Source of the DNA: Pyricularia pennisetigena
Taxonomy: Eukaryota; Ascomycota; Sordariomycetes; Magnaporthales; Pyriculariaceae
Assembly: GCF_004337985.1 (NCBI RefSeq)
Contig: NW_021940921.1
Coordinates: forward strand, 372,001-436,000
Direction: 5' to 3'
Length of the DNA stretch: 64,000 bases
This document shows positions 19,904 to 32,300 of the stretch, in pieces. Under the pieces are notes generated by a model. It was not told the DNA's origin. It did not search any database and saw only the letters and a list, made by a program, of their open reading frames with translations. Positions within the stretch are counted from its first letter, which is position 1. Every line of letters begins with the position of its first letter. Made by a program: the position numbers and the translations under genes.

Positions 19904-22165
19904 GATTTCGTTTGCGTGTGATCGTGGTTTCTTGTGGGTGGGGAGTTCTGGTGCAGGCGTCGAAAGATAGAGTTGTTGTATGTAGCTGGGACGGGTTAGT
20001 TGGCGGTCTATTTGTTGAATGCAAGCTCATCGTTGGAGATATTTTTTGGCGGGGTCATCATTTCCAGCTCCCAATAGAATGGACCCTTGACAGCGGGGGT
20101 TTCCGGTCGGCCCACCAAACTCCTGCCCAATTCGGTAGTAAGCTCATCAAGGTCATAGCACCTCAATACTTTTATCGCAGGTTATGTTGGTACAGTCAGT
20201 ACCCTGCTGGCTCTACATAGAGGTACATGGGATGGTTGGCAGCTCGGGTACATGTGCATGCATTGACTATCCTTGCCTAAGTACCTTGGGTAGGAGAGAA
20301 TACAAAAAGCGGGCTCTGCTGTTGGAAGGGAGCCGATTAAGGAACAGCCATTCTCTTCTGGCGTTTCCCTGTACCCCCTAATTCTACTCTTCTGCGACGA
20401 CACATTTGGCATCGACTTCATGGGAATTTTCGTCAAGGTCTGGCTCGATCTAATCCTGATTCTTTCGAGAATCCATCCAATCTCTTCTAAAAAAAAATAT
20501 CACAATTTCATAATCTCTAGTATATCTAGAAATGGACAAAATGAACTTATAAATCCTTGTTATGCACCCTGGACACCGGCCCGAAATTCGCATAGCTCCC
20601 GGGCCCGAAGCCCGCCTCCCTCAGGAGGTTCTTGATGGGCCAATAATCGAGCGAGGCGCTTTCGCCTGACTCGATTAACACTGCCGGTTATTGGTTCATT
20701 CTTCTCTCGACAACCTGGCTAAACTCATTCTTTCCTCCTCTCATGGTATTGGTGGCTTTCCCGGAGTCTGCTACGAGTTGATGGTGCTCGGACATGGGCA
20801 AGGGGCCGGTGGGCTGCTAGACTGTAAGTTTTTGTAACTCTGTTAGTCCCAGAACATTGGTCAAGGCCATCATATCAAATGGGAGTAGGCAGAACTCTCT
20901 AACAAGGATGGTTCATCCGTCACCATCCCTCCAGATTTATATGCAGATGTCTTCTTAGACTATAGGCCTTCATTATCACAACCTTTGTGCCTACTAAGCT
21001 TCTCATCCAAGCTTACAGAATTATGTACGCATTGTATTGAAAGCCTATCCTGTTGTTCATATTTTCCAATGTGAAATAGCTGAGCACAATACGCAATCTG
21101 AGGTCCTGAGGCTTAAAAAATGTAAAATCAGCCCGTAAAGATACTCAGAAATAAAATAAAAAAACATCAATGACTTGTGATCCTGCATTATATCTCATGG
21201 CTCCGCTAAAATCTGCAGCTTTTCTCCGCTGGTGTGCGGCTGGTGTGCGGCGGGTATGTATGTTGACATTGAGGCGCAGAAACGCATGCTGATGGGGCTA
21301 CGACTGTTTTCATGTAAGTTGATTTGGGGAAATTCAGCTGTCTATTGCTTCGGTTGTCGCAGACTCGGCTATTTTATGTCTTGAACACTAGATTGCTGCA
21401 TGGTTCGTGATCTACTGTACTCGCAGCTGTCAATTCTTTCCCCACTCCGCCTTCAGCCCCAGGAAGGCTGATTCCGAGATCAAGAGATGGTTAGGCGATG
21501 CCTCCAGTAAGTAAAAATCTGCCAGCCTGACCTGCCTTGGTATCCTTGGTATGTTATACGATGATCAAGATATGAGAAATCCTACATTGTCATTTCCCCA
21601 AGTCAACTCCACCTCATTCTTGCCCGTTGACATAAACGAAAGCACCATTTAATTGTTCTAGTTGCAGTCGGCACTTTGCTTCTCTAATCCTATCCTACTA
21701 TTAGCATTTCCAATATGCGGCAGGTTGCAGAGACGGTGTTATATTCTTTGGATATTTTTATTCAGTCCAAAGGCGATGGACATGCCGGGTGTGATGTCAA
21801 CGATATCTTGATGCGGTGATTCGCAGTATGTTGACAGCACTAGCTTCCCCAAACATTGCCTACAACAAAACTCCAATTACTAGCCCTCTTGAGCTAACTT
21901 GGTGATGGAAGCCTCGGTCCGCCATGACCTGACAAGAAAGCTTGCGTCGCAACTAAGATTTAAGGAACGATAGTATCTCTGCACGACATTTGATAGGCAC
22001 ATCATCGACGTCTCCGGTGAAAAACACAAGTTTGGCTTTAGGTCTAGGTTTTTGCAGACACTAGATCACATCCTCCCGAAAACACGCGCTATCGTCCATG
22101 TTGTAGAATCATAAGGACCAAGTCAACCCTCACTTTAACCATTCCCCTTCTGTTAGATTGGACTG
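19904..22165. other. Intergenic region, 2.3 kb
   Basis: ERG19 promoter region, then gene-poor sequence. A hairpin-forming inverted repeat lies at 20640-20694. From about 20700 to 22165 stops are frequent in all frames and no family is recognisable; parts may be remains of the locus that follows. Confidence 0.45.
20640..20694. repeat. Nested inverted repeat
   Basis: An inner hairpin AATCGAG..AGGCG / CGCCT..CTCGATT with a 4-nt loop (about 20644-20676) is enclosed by outer arms CCAATAA / TTATTGG at 20640 and 20694. Confidence 0.75.
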
Positions 22166-23671
22166 AGCAGAGCCTTTGCAACCAAATTCGATCAAACCGC
22201 CAAGACACCGTCACCTCTGAGGATGCCGTCAAGCTGCTCTGGAGAAGCTTTCTTTGCTACGCAAATCACCATTCCTCCTCTTCTGCTTGTCCGCAGCCTC
22301 ATGATGCCCTTGTAGACTTTTGAACAACACAAGCTTGCCATACTTCCTGACCGTCTTCCAGGGCGACAGGGTGATTGGCACTTTGGACAATCCCAACGTA
22401 TATTGGCGTGAGCATGGTGCTCTTCGCAACTTAGCAGAGTCGAGAGATGAGTAGTCCGAGCAGGTAAATGAGGGCATTTCGAACGCTCTCAGCGATGCTA
22501 TGGATGTACTGGTCGTGGCTGCTCTGGCGCAAATTCACTCAGTTCCCACGGAGCAGCATCTTCAGTCGACGGTGCAGAGACTGTTTGCAAGCAAAGACGG
22601 GAACCCCAGGATACATCGCGGACACGTTTTTGGTCGGTCCAAGGTACATATCCTGATGAACTTGCTGCTCTGTTTGTGCGTGCGCCAAAGTGGAAGGACA
22701 TGAGAGCATGGGTCGCGACTACAATCCGGACATCTTCTCGAGGCCACCTCTGGAGACTGGGGTATTACAGACACATTGGTCAACACACTAATGGAAAGCG
22801 ACACCATCGACGCGACTATCTCGGTTCGGCAACTTTCGGAGGTAGTCGTCAGTACACTGGTAAGCAAAGATACTCCCATAAACGAACAGTGAGCTTCCTG
22901 TTGACAATAATAAGAACTATCATCCAGCCTAATATTCTACCGCGTGTCCAAAAGTTCTGGAGAGTCGTCTCTCGGTCTCCTCCAGGCACTGGAGACAAGA
23001 AAGCACCCGCCAGGGAGTCTAGACTCTCTCAAATTGGCGCCGTAATCTCACTTTTCGCACCGACTGCCGACACAGGCAGGTTCATTAACCAGGACCATGA
23101 AGAGGGCATGCAATTCATCTTACAGGCATCAGGTCAAAGTAGTTCCGACAATCTAGATCCAGCGATGAAGAATGTACTAGAAGCCACCTCGGACAGTTCG
23201 TTCGGGGATTTCATTGTGTTCATCGTAGGCTCAGAGAAGAGTTGTTGGGAAACGGTCGCAGGCGGCTACTTCCCTATCCCGGAAAAGGGGCTTCCCCATG
23301 TCCTCTTCCAGCTCCAGCCAACCTTGCGTGTGTTTCGCTCGAGGATGACCGGTAGACCTCTTACCAAACTCATCATACCTGAAGAAGGGCAAGGTTTGGA
23401 ATGCAAGGAAGCGGCATCAAGCCGACAGTGCTGGGTGTGCGACTCTGCAGGGGCTCTGAGCACGGGGATCCATGTTGACCCTGATACAACAGCAACTCTG
23501 ATCCTAGGTGAGGCAAGCTATTACATGAATACGGCCGCCTCGTTTCTGGGAAATCATGGTTGTGGGAAACAAAGCTGGTTGTATTCCAAGACGCAACGAT
23601 GGAGGTTTATGTGGTCACCAGTGCGGATGCGACCAGTGATAAGCAGACAGAATGAGTTGATGAGCTCATGA
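22166..23671 (+). pseudogene. Decayed TLDc-like domain protein gene
   Basis: A chain of protein-like segments runs along the plus strand in changing frames. It begins with QDTVTSEDAVKLLWRSFLCY (about 22200), then FLTVFQGDRVIGTLDNPNVY continuing in frame to a TAG at 22452-22454. Past that stop the same frame resumes with NEGISNALSDAMDVLVVAAL up to about 22600. Next come GYIADTFLVGPRYI, PDELAALFVRAPKWKDMRAW, GRDYNPDIFSRPPLETGV, LVNTLMESDTIDATISVRQL and VSKSSGESSLGLLQALETRK, each in a shifted frame. Last is a longer open part (about 23030-23671) with FGDFIVFIVGSEKSCWETVA, PHVLFQLQPTLRVFR and GIHVDPDTTATLILGEA, which resemble a TLDc domain. Several frameshifts plus a premature stop argue for a dead gene. 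Introns could explain at most some of the changes. The TLDc family call is moderate. Confidence 0.6.
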
Positions 23672-24505
23672 TAATATCATAGGGAGATTCCAAGGCTTCA
23701 ACGGATAAAGTTACTTTGGACGAGTGTGATGGTATAGCCAAGGGCCCTGACCATTCTCTTCAACTATACATTTCCTCACCAGAAGGGCCTGAATTTGCAC
23801 GTCTTGGACGCAGTGCATAGATTCTAAATTGTCCTGCTTTGTACTCTGCACTGATACTCAAAAGTAACAGGCGATGAGAATTCCGATTGCATCCCGCGCT
23901 CTTGAAGGGATGCAGCCTACATAGAGTTGGGAACTGTCATGGGAGCTACGGACCTCCGACTTCCAGACCCGACAGGAGATCAGCTTACTCAAGTTAACAA
24001 ACCCTCATAGGTAGGCAAACGAGCCTTCATCGATTCAGCATGCAGTATGTAATGCCGGCATAAGGAGCCGGTAGGCAGGCTTGGCCACAAGTCAAGGCAG
24101 CCATCCCATCGCCAAAAAGCCCGAAACTACATTTCTCTACAAGCTTGCTCGCCAATCTCCAACTCACTCACGCCCCTGCAGCTCGGTTAGAACAAGAAAA
24201 GTCTTTTTTTTTTGTGCGTGAGAAAACTAGAAACGGTGAAGAGAGGTTCTAGAATTCAGCTACTGTAAGCGAGGTCCAGCTTGATGCACACAAGTGGTCT
24301 CTCGATATGCGCGGTTGGTTAGACAGAGACATCCACCAATGGGTTGTCCAGGCGGTGAGCTTATGCCTCGTCTCCCATTCGCATTTATCGCAGCTTCAAG
24401 AAGCCAGAGAAAACACAAGAGAAGATAGCACGGTATATGTCATGAAAGAGGGAGATAATGTGCAAGCAAAAGAAAAAGGAAAAAACCGAATGAGTAATCA
24501 CATCG

Positions 24506-24509
<4 letters not shown>

Positions 24510-24560
<51 letters not shown>
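24510..24560. repeat. A51 homopolymer
   Basis: 51 consecutive A on the plus strand, followed by GAGAGAG. Confidence 0.9.
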
Positions 24561-24563
<3 letters not shown>

Positions 24564-24782
24564 AGAGTGACAACTCATCAACCAAAGCATCGCCGGGGAC
24601 GTATAAACCCTGGCCCGGGAGGGGAAGGTCCGAAGCCACAGATTTCATGTGATTCGGAGCAATTGCAGCAGCTGGAAGGGGGGAGACTGCAGCTTGGCGA
24701 GCCAAGCTAATCCACTATTAGGGCGCTGCTATCACAAATGCATCATCGGGCAGAGCTTGGGTGGGCGAGAGAGGAGAAATTA

Positions 24783-24878
24783 TAAAAAAAATAAAAAAAT
24801 AAAAAAATAAAAAAATAAAAAAATAAAAAATAAAAAAATAAAAAAATAAAAAAAATAAAAAAATAAAAAAATAAAAAA
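24783..24878. repeat. (A6-7T)n minisatellite
   Basis: About 96 bp of repeated AAAAAAT/AAAAAAAT units, roughly twelve copies with small length changes. Confidence 0.9.
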
Positions 24879-25907
24879 GATTTCTCCGCTGCGAAATTCG
24901 GCGGCTTGGCACCGAGTACCTTTGAGGGAACGGGTATATACTTACACTGTAGAAGTTTTTTCTTTTTTCTTTTCTCCTTGGTAATGGATGCGACCAAAAG
25001 GGAAAAAAAAGACTCGTTTTCTGGCTGGCCGAATCGAAGGGTTCGCCGACCCTCCATTAATTCGAGCTAATGCAAGGTACTGGGCTTCTGCGGCATGCTA
25101 CTTGCCACACTTGACGAAGAAAAAAAAAAAAAAAACGCACATTTTTGACGCGAAAAAATCTCTGCCTCAGTATCACGTATTCGCGTCTGCATTGGTTAAT
25201 GACGCGATGCGTGGCAATTGGAACGCGACTTCTTTTTCTCTCTCCCTTTCTCCGTCTCGTGGCGATGTGGTATTATGTGCCAAGACTATCTAATGCGGAA
25301 GAACTGCCGTGAATAAAAAGGAAGAAAAAAGAAACCTAGCAGGGTTCGTCACGTCACCGATCGAGTTCGAGTTTGCAAAATGACCGCAATCGGATGTTCA
25401 CCCCTGGATCTACAATTGAGAGTAGCAGCAGGTCTTGTCTCGGTTGCCAAGATGCTGTTCCTCGTGAAAAAGGTTGCCGCAGTCGAAAAAAAAAAAAGAG
25501 GTTGGGTGGGCAGTTGAATCAGTTTTGTGCAACCGATAAAGTATTGTATACGACATATACGAGTCTTAATCTATCTGCACTAGATTCAATATTATATTCT
25601 AGACTAGACTAGCTGGATTGGATCTTGTCTAGTATAGAGTTGGGTGACGTTTACTATCCAGGTTGTCAATTTGATGTAGTAAACCCAACATCCAGTCAAG
25701 CAACGACCCTGCTGCCTGAGAATAAGCTAACGCTGCTGTCCGCAGTATTGCGACGGCTGCTGCAGGTTTGAGACTGGCTGCATTACCAAATATCACAATT
25801 TATAAGCATATACGACCGTTTAGCTCCCGAAACTATGTCAAAACTATGTACAAACGTAGACTGCCACGGGCCGTGGAGGGCATAGAAATCCTTGCTCCCC
25901 AGGCTGC

Positions 25908-26387
25908 TTATAACCCACCACCCTTACCAAACAGCGCTCCAAGGTCAGGGAGGCTAGCAGGCAGGCCAGGCAGGCCGCCTCCTCCACCGCCGCCACTGCC
26001 GCTGCCAAGACCGCCTCCTCCTCCACCACCGTTGCGGCCACCACCACCACCACCACCACCGAAGCCAAAACCAGACCCTCCGATCTTGAGGCCATCCTTG
26101 CCGATTTCTAAGAATCCGCTGCCAGCACCACCACCACCACCGCCGCCGCCTCCTCCTCCTCCACCGCCGCCACCGTTCTTTTTGCGTCTTCCAGCTTCGT
26201 TTATGGACTCAACCTCGGCTGTCCCGGCTATGTCTGCCACCGCATTTGTGTCTCGGGCCACAGGTTGGGCCTCGTGGTCAACCAGGTCTAGACTTATACT
26301 CCCGCTGGCGGGGGCGATGGGTAGGGCCATGACTCCATAGAAGGGGAGGAGGAGAATGGCCAGGGCAAGACTTTTGACGCCCGGCAT
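25908..26387 (-). CDS. Small secreted glycine-rich protein
   Basis: 159 aa from ATG 26387; the open frame extends upstream but only from a TTG codon. Signal peptide MPGVKSLALAILLLPFYGVM with likely cleavage near MALP. A short conserved-looking stretch follows (SISLDLVDHEAQPVARDTNA), then a dibasic site (GRRKKN), then a low-complexity tail made of Gly runs interrupted by GSGFLEIGKDGLKIGGSGFG and ending LPDLGALFGKGGGL. This architecture is common in fungal wall-associated or secreted repeat proteins. Function unknown. The Gly runs are encoded by (CCN)n-type repeats and probably vary in length. Confidence 0.65.
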   Translation of the reverse strand: MPGVKSLALAILLLPFYGVMALPIAPASGSISLDLVDHEAQPVARDTNAVADIAGTAEVESINEAGRRKKNGGGGGGGGGGGGGGGGAGSGFLEIGKDGLKIGGSGFGFGGGGGGGGRNGGGGGGGLGSGSGGGGGGGLPGLPASLPDLGALFGKGGGL

Positions 26388-29300
26388 GGTTTGAATGACA
26401 ATATGCTTGACTGTGTTGCTTAAGTGGTAGAAGAGAATATGGATTATATGCGAGAGCTGACAGACAAGACTATAATAAGGTAGGGATACTTCCAAGCCCC
26501 GTATTTTGTCTTTGTGTTGGTTTTGAGTTGGTGTTATATATTTGTTCTTATTCTCCAGCGGATGTTCTCGAGGTCGACTCGATGGATGTTTTTTTTTAGA
26601 GCGAGAGTGAGATGTGCGCTCTACAACTCACACATTACGTTTGCCACAGCATGCACCGAGCCCTTTATACACGACGAGACACAGCAAAGTTCGTGAACGC
26701 TGTTGCCCTCAAGGGTGGGAAGTAGGGAAGCATCCATGATCGGTTTCTTGCAGCAAAATTCCTCCACAGTGGCTGTGTTTTGCCTCAATGTGTTTTGGAC
26801 AGGAGACTTCTCTTTCCAGTTTCTGAAGCCCGCTGATTTACGGGGTTTGCGAATGGCATCGTTCGGTGAGCCTTACAGGTGGGCTGGCTGCGTCACGATC
26901 GAGACTCGGCGGAATGCCATCTCGTGTTCGCAAAATACATGGACGATTCAGACCTAGTCAGCAAGGCAATAGAAAACCCGGGATCCAGTCATATGTATGA
27001 TCAACGAATCGGGATGAAATATGTCACGGGTGTGCCTGGACTACATGGGAGATGCTGGTAGAGTTTCGTCGATCAGCCCGGAAAAATAGAATAGAGCCCA
27101 TGTGAAATCTTTTATACATCCGAAAAAAAAAGCCAGGGCGCTGCTTGCACGAAATGTTGCCCTCGTCAAGCTGTGTTCATGGCCCGAGCCTTCTTCGCTT
27201 TTGGGTGGGATGACACAAGTCTGAAGGGATGAAAGGTCGCAGGCGTTTTACGCAGTCATGACATTATTGCACTGGCTACATACAAGCTGGACCTACCGGC
27301 GGAAATAATGCCTGTACAAGTGGTCCTATGCAGATGCAAAGTCAACAAAAGGGGCTGCTGGTTGTCCAAAAAAAGGGTGGTGAAAGATATAAGAAGATAA
27401 ATAGACTTTTAACAGAAGATTGTGTGGCCAAGTCCTGTGGAAAGAAGCATTTCGCCTGGCTATACGAAAGTTATATACTTTCCCTGCAAAGTCGTCTCTC
27501 CGCACGAGCCGGCATTAGCTTTGTCCAATTACATCGCCCTAAACACAGAAGTCTATCGCGGTCGAGCAAAGCTGCAATACCAAGCCTGAAACATGCTTTG
27601 TCGTACCTGGGGGCTAAAGAAGAGAATGAAGAACACAGCCGGCATCTACAGTGAAAATAGTATTGGCTGGTTTGCGAGGGGCAATAAAATGCGAAAAAGT
27701 AATTTTGTCTAGTGTGTTCTACTACGAGTAGAGATTTTCTCTTGTTTTCTTCTTTCTTACATGTTAGTGGCGGCGGGTTGAACCGCAAAAACCCTAATGT
27801 GCTTCAAATCCACAAAATATTGTATATTTCAGAATCCTCAACCGACTGCAAGTCATTTACATTCCCGTCCTTTTTTTTTCCTTTTTTTTTTGCATTCTCT
27901 TCCTCGCAAATAACCGTGCCGACGTTCCGTGTAGAATGCCACAGGGTCTTTCTTCGGAGGAACTGCGAGTTCTAGACCGTCCCGTTGCTTGTATCCAACC
28001 CACATAACCGTACATGATATACTGCAGAACAAAGATATTCCCGACGCCATCACACCCTACTGTTAGGCTAGAATGGAGCCGTACCGCAGCCTGCAGACGA
28101 TACCGGCCGACGGTGGCATGCCGAAGTGGGGCGACCGATGTGAAAGCAGCTTACTATTGCGGGCTGCCCTAGGGCTCTTGGTGATGGAGTTGCCTACATG
28201 TGGAGAGAACAACGGAGATCAGCCATTCTTTTGAGTACAAGAGTCCTACGGCCGACGATGCGGCTTACCACAGTAAAACTGCTACCATGGGTGATATTGA
28301 CGGCTAGGATGGGCAACAAGACCCTGCCCAGAGGTGGTCGGCAGTTGGAGATGGTGGTGGTGGTGGTGGTGGTGGGAAAAAAAAAAATATAGAAAATTGA
28401 CCTTCGCGCTCGAGTATGTGACGATTTGATACGGAGGCTGCATCGTGTCGTATTCTGTAATAAAAGCAAAGAGGGTGTGTACGAGGACACAGCCCAGCTC
28501 GAACGCCACCAAAACGGATGTGCGAGATGGCACCAACGATAGCCGCCCGCCACAACCCAACGGTCTTGCAAGCGACAGATTGTTGCACGTTGCACGTCCA
28601 AGATCTGGCTGCTATCGAGGGAAGAATCTATCTATCCCTCGTACAATCGTACAAAAGGTCTGTGGGATGAACCTCGACGTTACTCGACCTTTTGACGTAT
28701 TAGCGATCCTTGACGGCATGGTTTTGGTCAAGTCGACAACAGTCAAGCATGTACATAAGTAATTCGGAGCCAGGTAGGGTGGCCAGATGAGACGGTCACT
28801 TGGTCCCGACCTAAAGCGCACAGAATTGGGTGAAGATATGGACGTGGGGACCAAGAAAACCATTTGAACCATGACACGTCAAAGATTCCAGACCGGCTCC
28901 CAAACAGGGAAGGCCACTGGGCTGGACAGGAAAAGGCAAAGGCGGGATCTATACACGCACACACACACACACGCACACAACCTTCAAGCTTCGCCCAAGC
29001 TTCGCCCAAGGTAAGCGAGCAACCCGGGGCACCTCAAGTTCACTGCCAAGTAGGTCATATTTCCAATCGCTACCTGCGCCGAGGTGTGGGAGGACAAAAA
29101 AAAGTTTTCCTGGACGAGCGATGCCTAAATAGGGCTACCGCTACCAAGGTGCCAGGTGGCCATGGGTCCATTGTTCAAAGTCGGAAAGCTTTTCCGCTTC
29201 GAACCATGGATACAACAAGGAAAAAGAAAAAAAAATAGAGCAAGACCAGGGTTTGCAATGGGGAATCGTTGGTGGTCAGCAAGAACTCCTCAAGGAGTCA

Positions 29301-32300
29301 AGAAGGTGGCCGGTTCTTGAACCTAGTTGGACCAAGGAAGAAAGAAAGGGAAGCAACTTCTGAACAACCCCGGCCCAGGTCGTCTGAGTAGAGAATGGAT
29401 CGAGCAAGGCAAGGCAAAGTAAAGTGGCGGGGCTCGCAAAGAGGATATGCAGGTACGCGCTCTTTTTTGACTTTGCTCCGATGGCCGCGATTGGTTACTG
29501 GTAGGGAGAAAGGGAGAAAGGCTGGCACCACTTGGGATTTGAACCATGAAACCGCTTACTGGTCGCCTCCAAACATGTGATGGGTATGTTGGGGCTTGGC
29601 CCTTGGTTGGTCAAGGCGTTTTTGTTTGATTTTTTGTTCTGTCATTTTGTTTACCGGCTTGACCAGCCGGACCAGCGATTTCCGGCAGAGACATTGGATA
29701 TTACGGTAATTGTTGATCTTTGATCGATCCGGGAAGCCTGGAATCGGGTGTGGGTGCAGACAGGCCTAGACTTGCTGATCTTTCTTGACGAGATTTGTGG
29801 TAATACCTGTACAGTAGCGATACTAGTGAATGCACTCAATGGTTGATGTTCGTATGAAATAATCGTGACAAAATGTACAATCGCACAAATCATGGCCCGC
29901 CAAAAGTGGAGAGAGAGAGAGAGAGAAAGAAGTAGGGAGGACTTGTAAGCTCTCTGCTATGTACTATCATAGGTAAGTAAGTTCAGAGCTGCCCAAAAGT
30001 ACGATCTATTGAGAACAGATGCTTAATTCAGAGAGAAAAAAAAGGTCTTAAAAGAAAGGATAGACCATGCTGTCGGATACCCGTGTCATGAGAAGAAAGA
30101 AGAATTCGATGGAATAATGATCTACTATTGAACTTTCAAAAGGCCATACATAGGATAGGATTTCGTTTGCATGCAAATGCCTGACCTGACCTGACACATG
30201 CCCTACGGAGTAGGGTAAATATTGTGCAAAGTACTCGTAAAGGTGGGCAATTGGAGCATAGCCTCAATGGACCAACTGTGTGGGACTAACAACAGCTCCA
30301 TGAGTGCCTGAGGCTTTACTCTGTCCTGTAATTCTACCACAGTAGCGAGCTTGGTTGACCTGGGTCGGAAAGCTGGAGCTCGGAGGAAGCTCTGACCTCA
30401 TCGATGTGGGGAAGGAAAACCCCATTCTAGCCAGGTAGCTTCATGGGCATAAGCTATGACTTATCATAGAAGCGTAAGACAGCGGGCCATTATTACTCAG
30501 CATTGGATAGCACATGGCCAATTAAACACAAAAAAAAAAACAAGGCAGATATGCTTCATTCAACTGACGTCGTTTTTCCAGGAACAAAATTTCCCAAGCA
30601 TCTTGTTCTTTTTTGGCACAGTTTCAAAACGTTGCGCTCGGATGGGTACTCTTTGCAAAAACTGGGCCAACGGCTGCACGGATTTGTTCCCCTAGCTTGG
30701 TTGCTATTGTGGATTTGCACCGTTGAAGCTCTGGGCCAGACAACGACTGACGGCTGGGCGAGAGCGGTGATGGGGGGCCGGGGGGTCTCTCTTAACACCC
30801 AGCCAGGTATACCTCCCGGATACTGCGGTAGACTCGCTATACTACCGGTGGCCTGGTTATACCATGAGGTTGTTGCCTGTCGAGGTTGCAATCCTTCCGA
30901 ATCCGGATCCAACCCACCGGAGGCATGGGCGCAGCAGAAGAAAAAGAAAAACTCTGTTGTGCCCGGTTCGTTCTGTGACCTTGGCTCCCCCGTTTGCCAG
31001 CTTGGTTAGTGAAAAAGGTGACGCCATTTGCTTCGTACGTTTTGCTCTTCCTGGCTCAAAGTCCGCGACCTCGTCCATTTGGTAAGCAATACAATATGTG
31101 AAGCTTTTATTAATAAGTTCGCAGCGATTGAAATTCCCGCATTTGTTCGGCGCAGGACATGTGGTCAGTTTGCAGAATGCAGATTGAATGGTAGCTTAGC
31201 TCTTGTTCTTGTTGAATTTGATGCTGGCTGATTAACATTGGTTAGTCTCAAGCTCATGCCTTCGTAACAAACAAATTCGTGATAATCAATTGAGGAACGT
31301 ATCATAAAAACACTTAAATATTGCACGACAGTGCCTAGTTACTGCGAATGCCGAATGCGACCGCAGCGTTGCGGCGAGCAAAAAGTTTTTGCTGTAGCGT
31401 GCAACAGATTAACAGATTTATGGCTGGTTGGTTCCGACTCGGTAGCATTTTCTGTTTGGTTGACCTGGTAGCGACCACATGTTGTCTCCGCTGAAGCTCG
31501 CAAAAGGAGCATTGGAGCTCACCCTGGATTGTTGCCAGGGCTTCACCATTACAAAGTATTCACTAACGTATGGATACCATAGAGCACGGGGCTCCAGGGG
31601 ATGACCGAACCTTCATTTCATACTGTACTTGCTAATGTTTGCATAACATCCCTTACAATGATTTCTAGCTTGGTGCGAGAGAGTAGAGTACAGTAGTGCT
31701 AGCCTAGACCTAGTTCTATGCTTATGCGCCCACAGTTCCCGTGGGGCGGCAGCCTAGCGGATTTGGCAGCCACGAGGCGTTTAGCAAGTCCCTTGATCTT
31801 TTTTTTTTTTTTTTTTTGGTGCTATGACTGTGCAGTCAGTGTACTACAGACGGATATGCCTTCCAGAGTATATACGGACGACACTAATGCATGCTTGCAA
31901 CGTCCTTACCTTTCCGGCAATGTCCTTCATACAGTCTTTTTTTGGGAATAATGTTTTGACTTTGATTGCAGGGTTTCTCGTGTCTGCCAGAGCGGGCGGC
32001 GACGGAAAACCGTGCTTGCCACGAAAATTCAACAGTAACAGTGGAACTCAATTCCTGTCGACCCTAGACCCTGGACCCTGGAGCTTGAGCAATGTCCCCT
32101 CCATGATCTGTCCATACCCGCCCACTTGGTGATCCTGGAGTTGTAGGGGAAGCTTGAAAAAAAAACTTTTTGCTGGGAGCCGGGATCATGGACGGGGGAA
32201 GCAGTGAGCAAACGGAGTTGTCGGCAACTAGGTAAGCCTCTAATACCTACACAACAGTGCCTCGTCGAGCCAAAAGCCAGCAAATCAGGGGCTTGACAAT

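Larger units (their letters stand above)
23672..25907. other. Intergenic region rich in A/T repeats
   Basis: Holds an A51 run, an (A6-7T)n array and shorter A runs near 25120, 25490 and 25000. No supported gene. Confidence 0.5.

Noticed and set aside
26388..26495. 36-residue extension of the glycine-rich protein
   Set aside because: Starts with TTG and would bury the signal peptide.
27328..27654. 108-codon plus frame
   Set aside because: ATG start but no recognisable domain, codon pattern unlike neighbours, no splice support.
29500..29580. Minus-strand tRNA-like B box (GGTTCAAATCC)
   Set aside because: No A box at the right distance and no acceptor or anticodon stem could be formed.
30503..31009. 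168-codon plus frame
   Set aside because: No motif, Lys-run insertions and low-complexity segments; likely chance.
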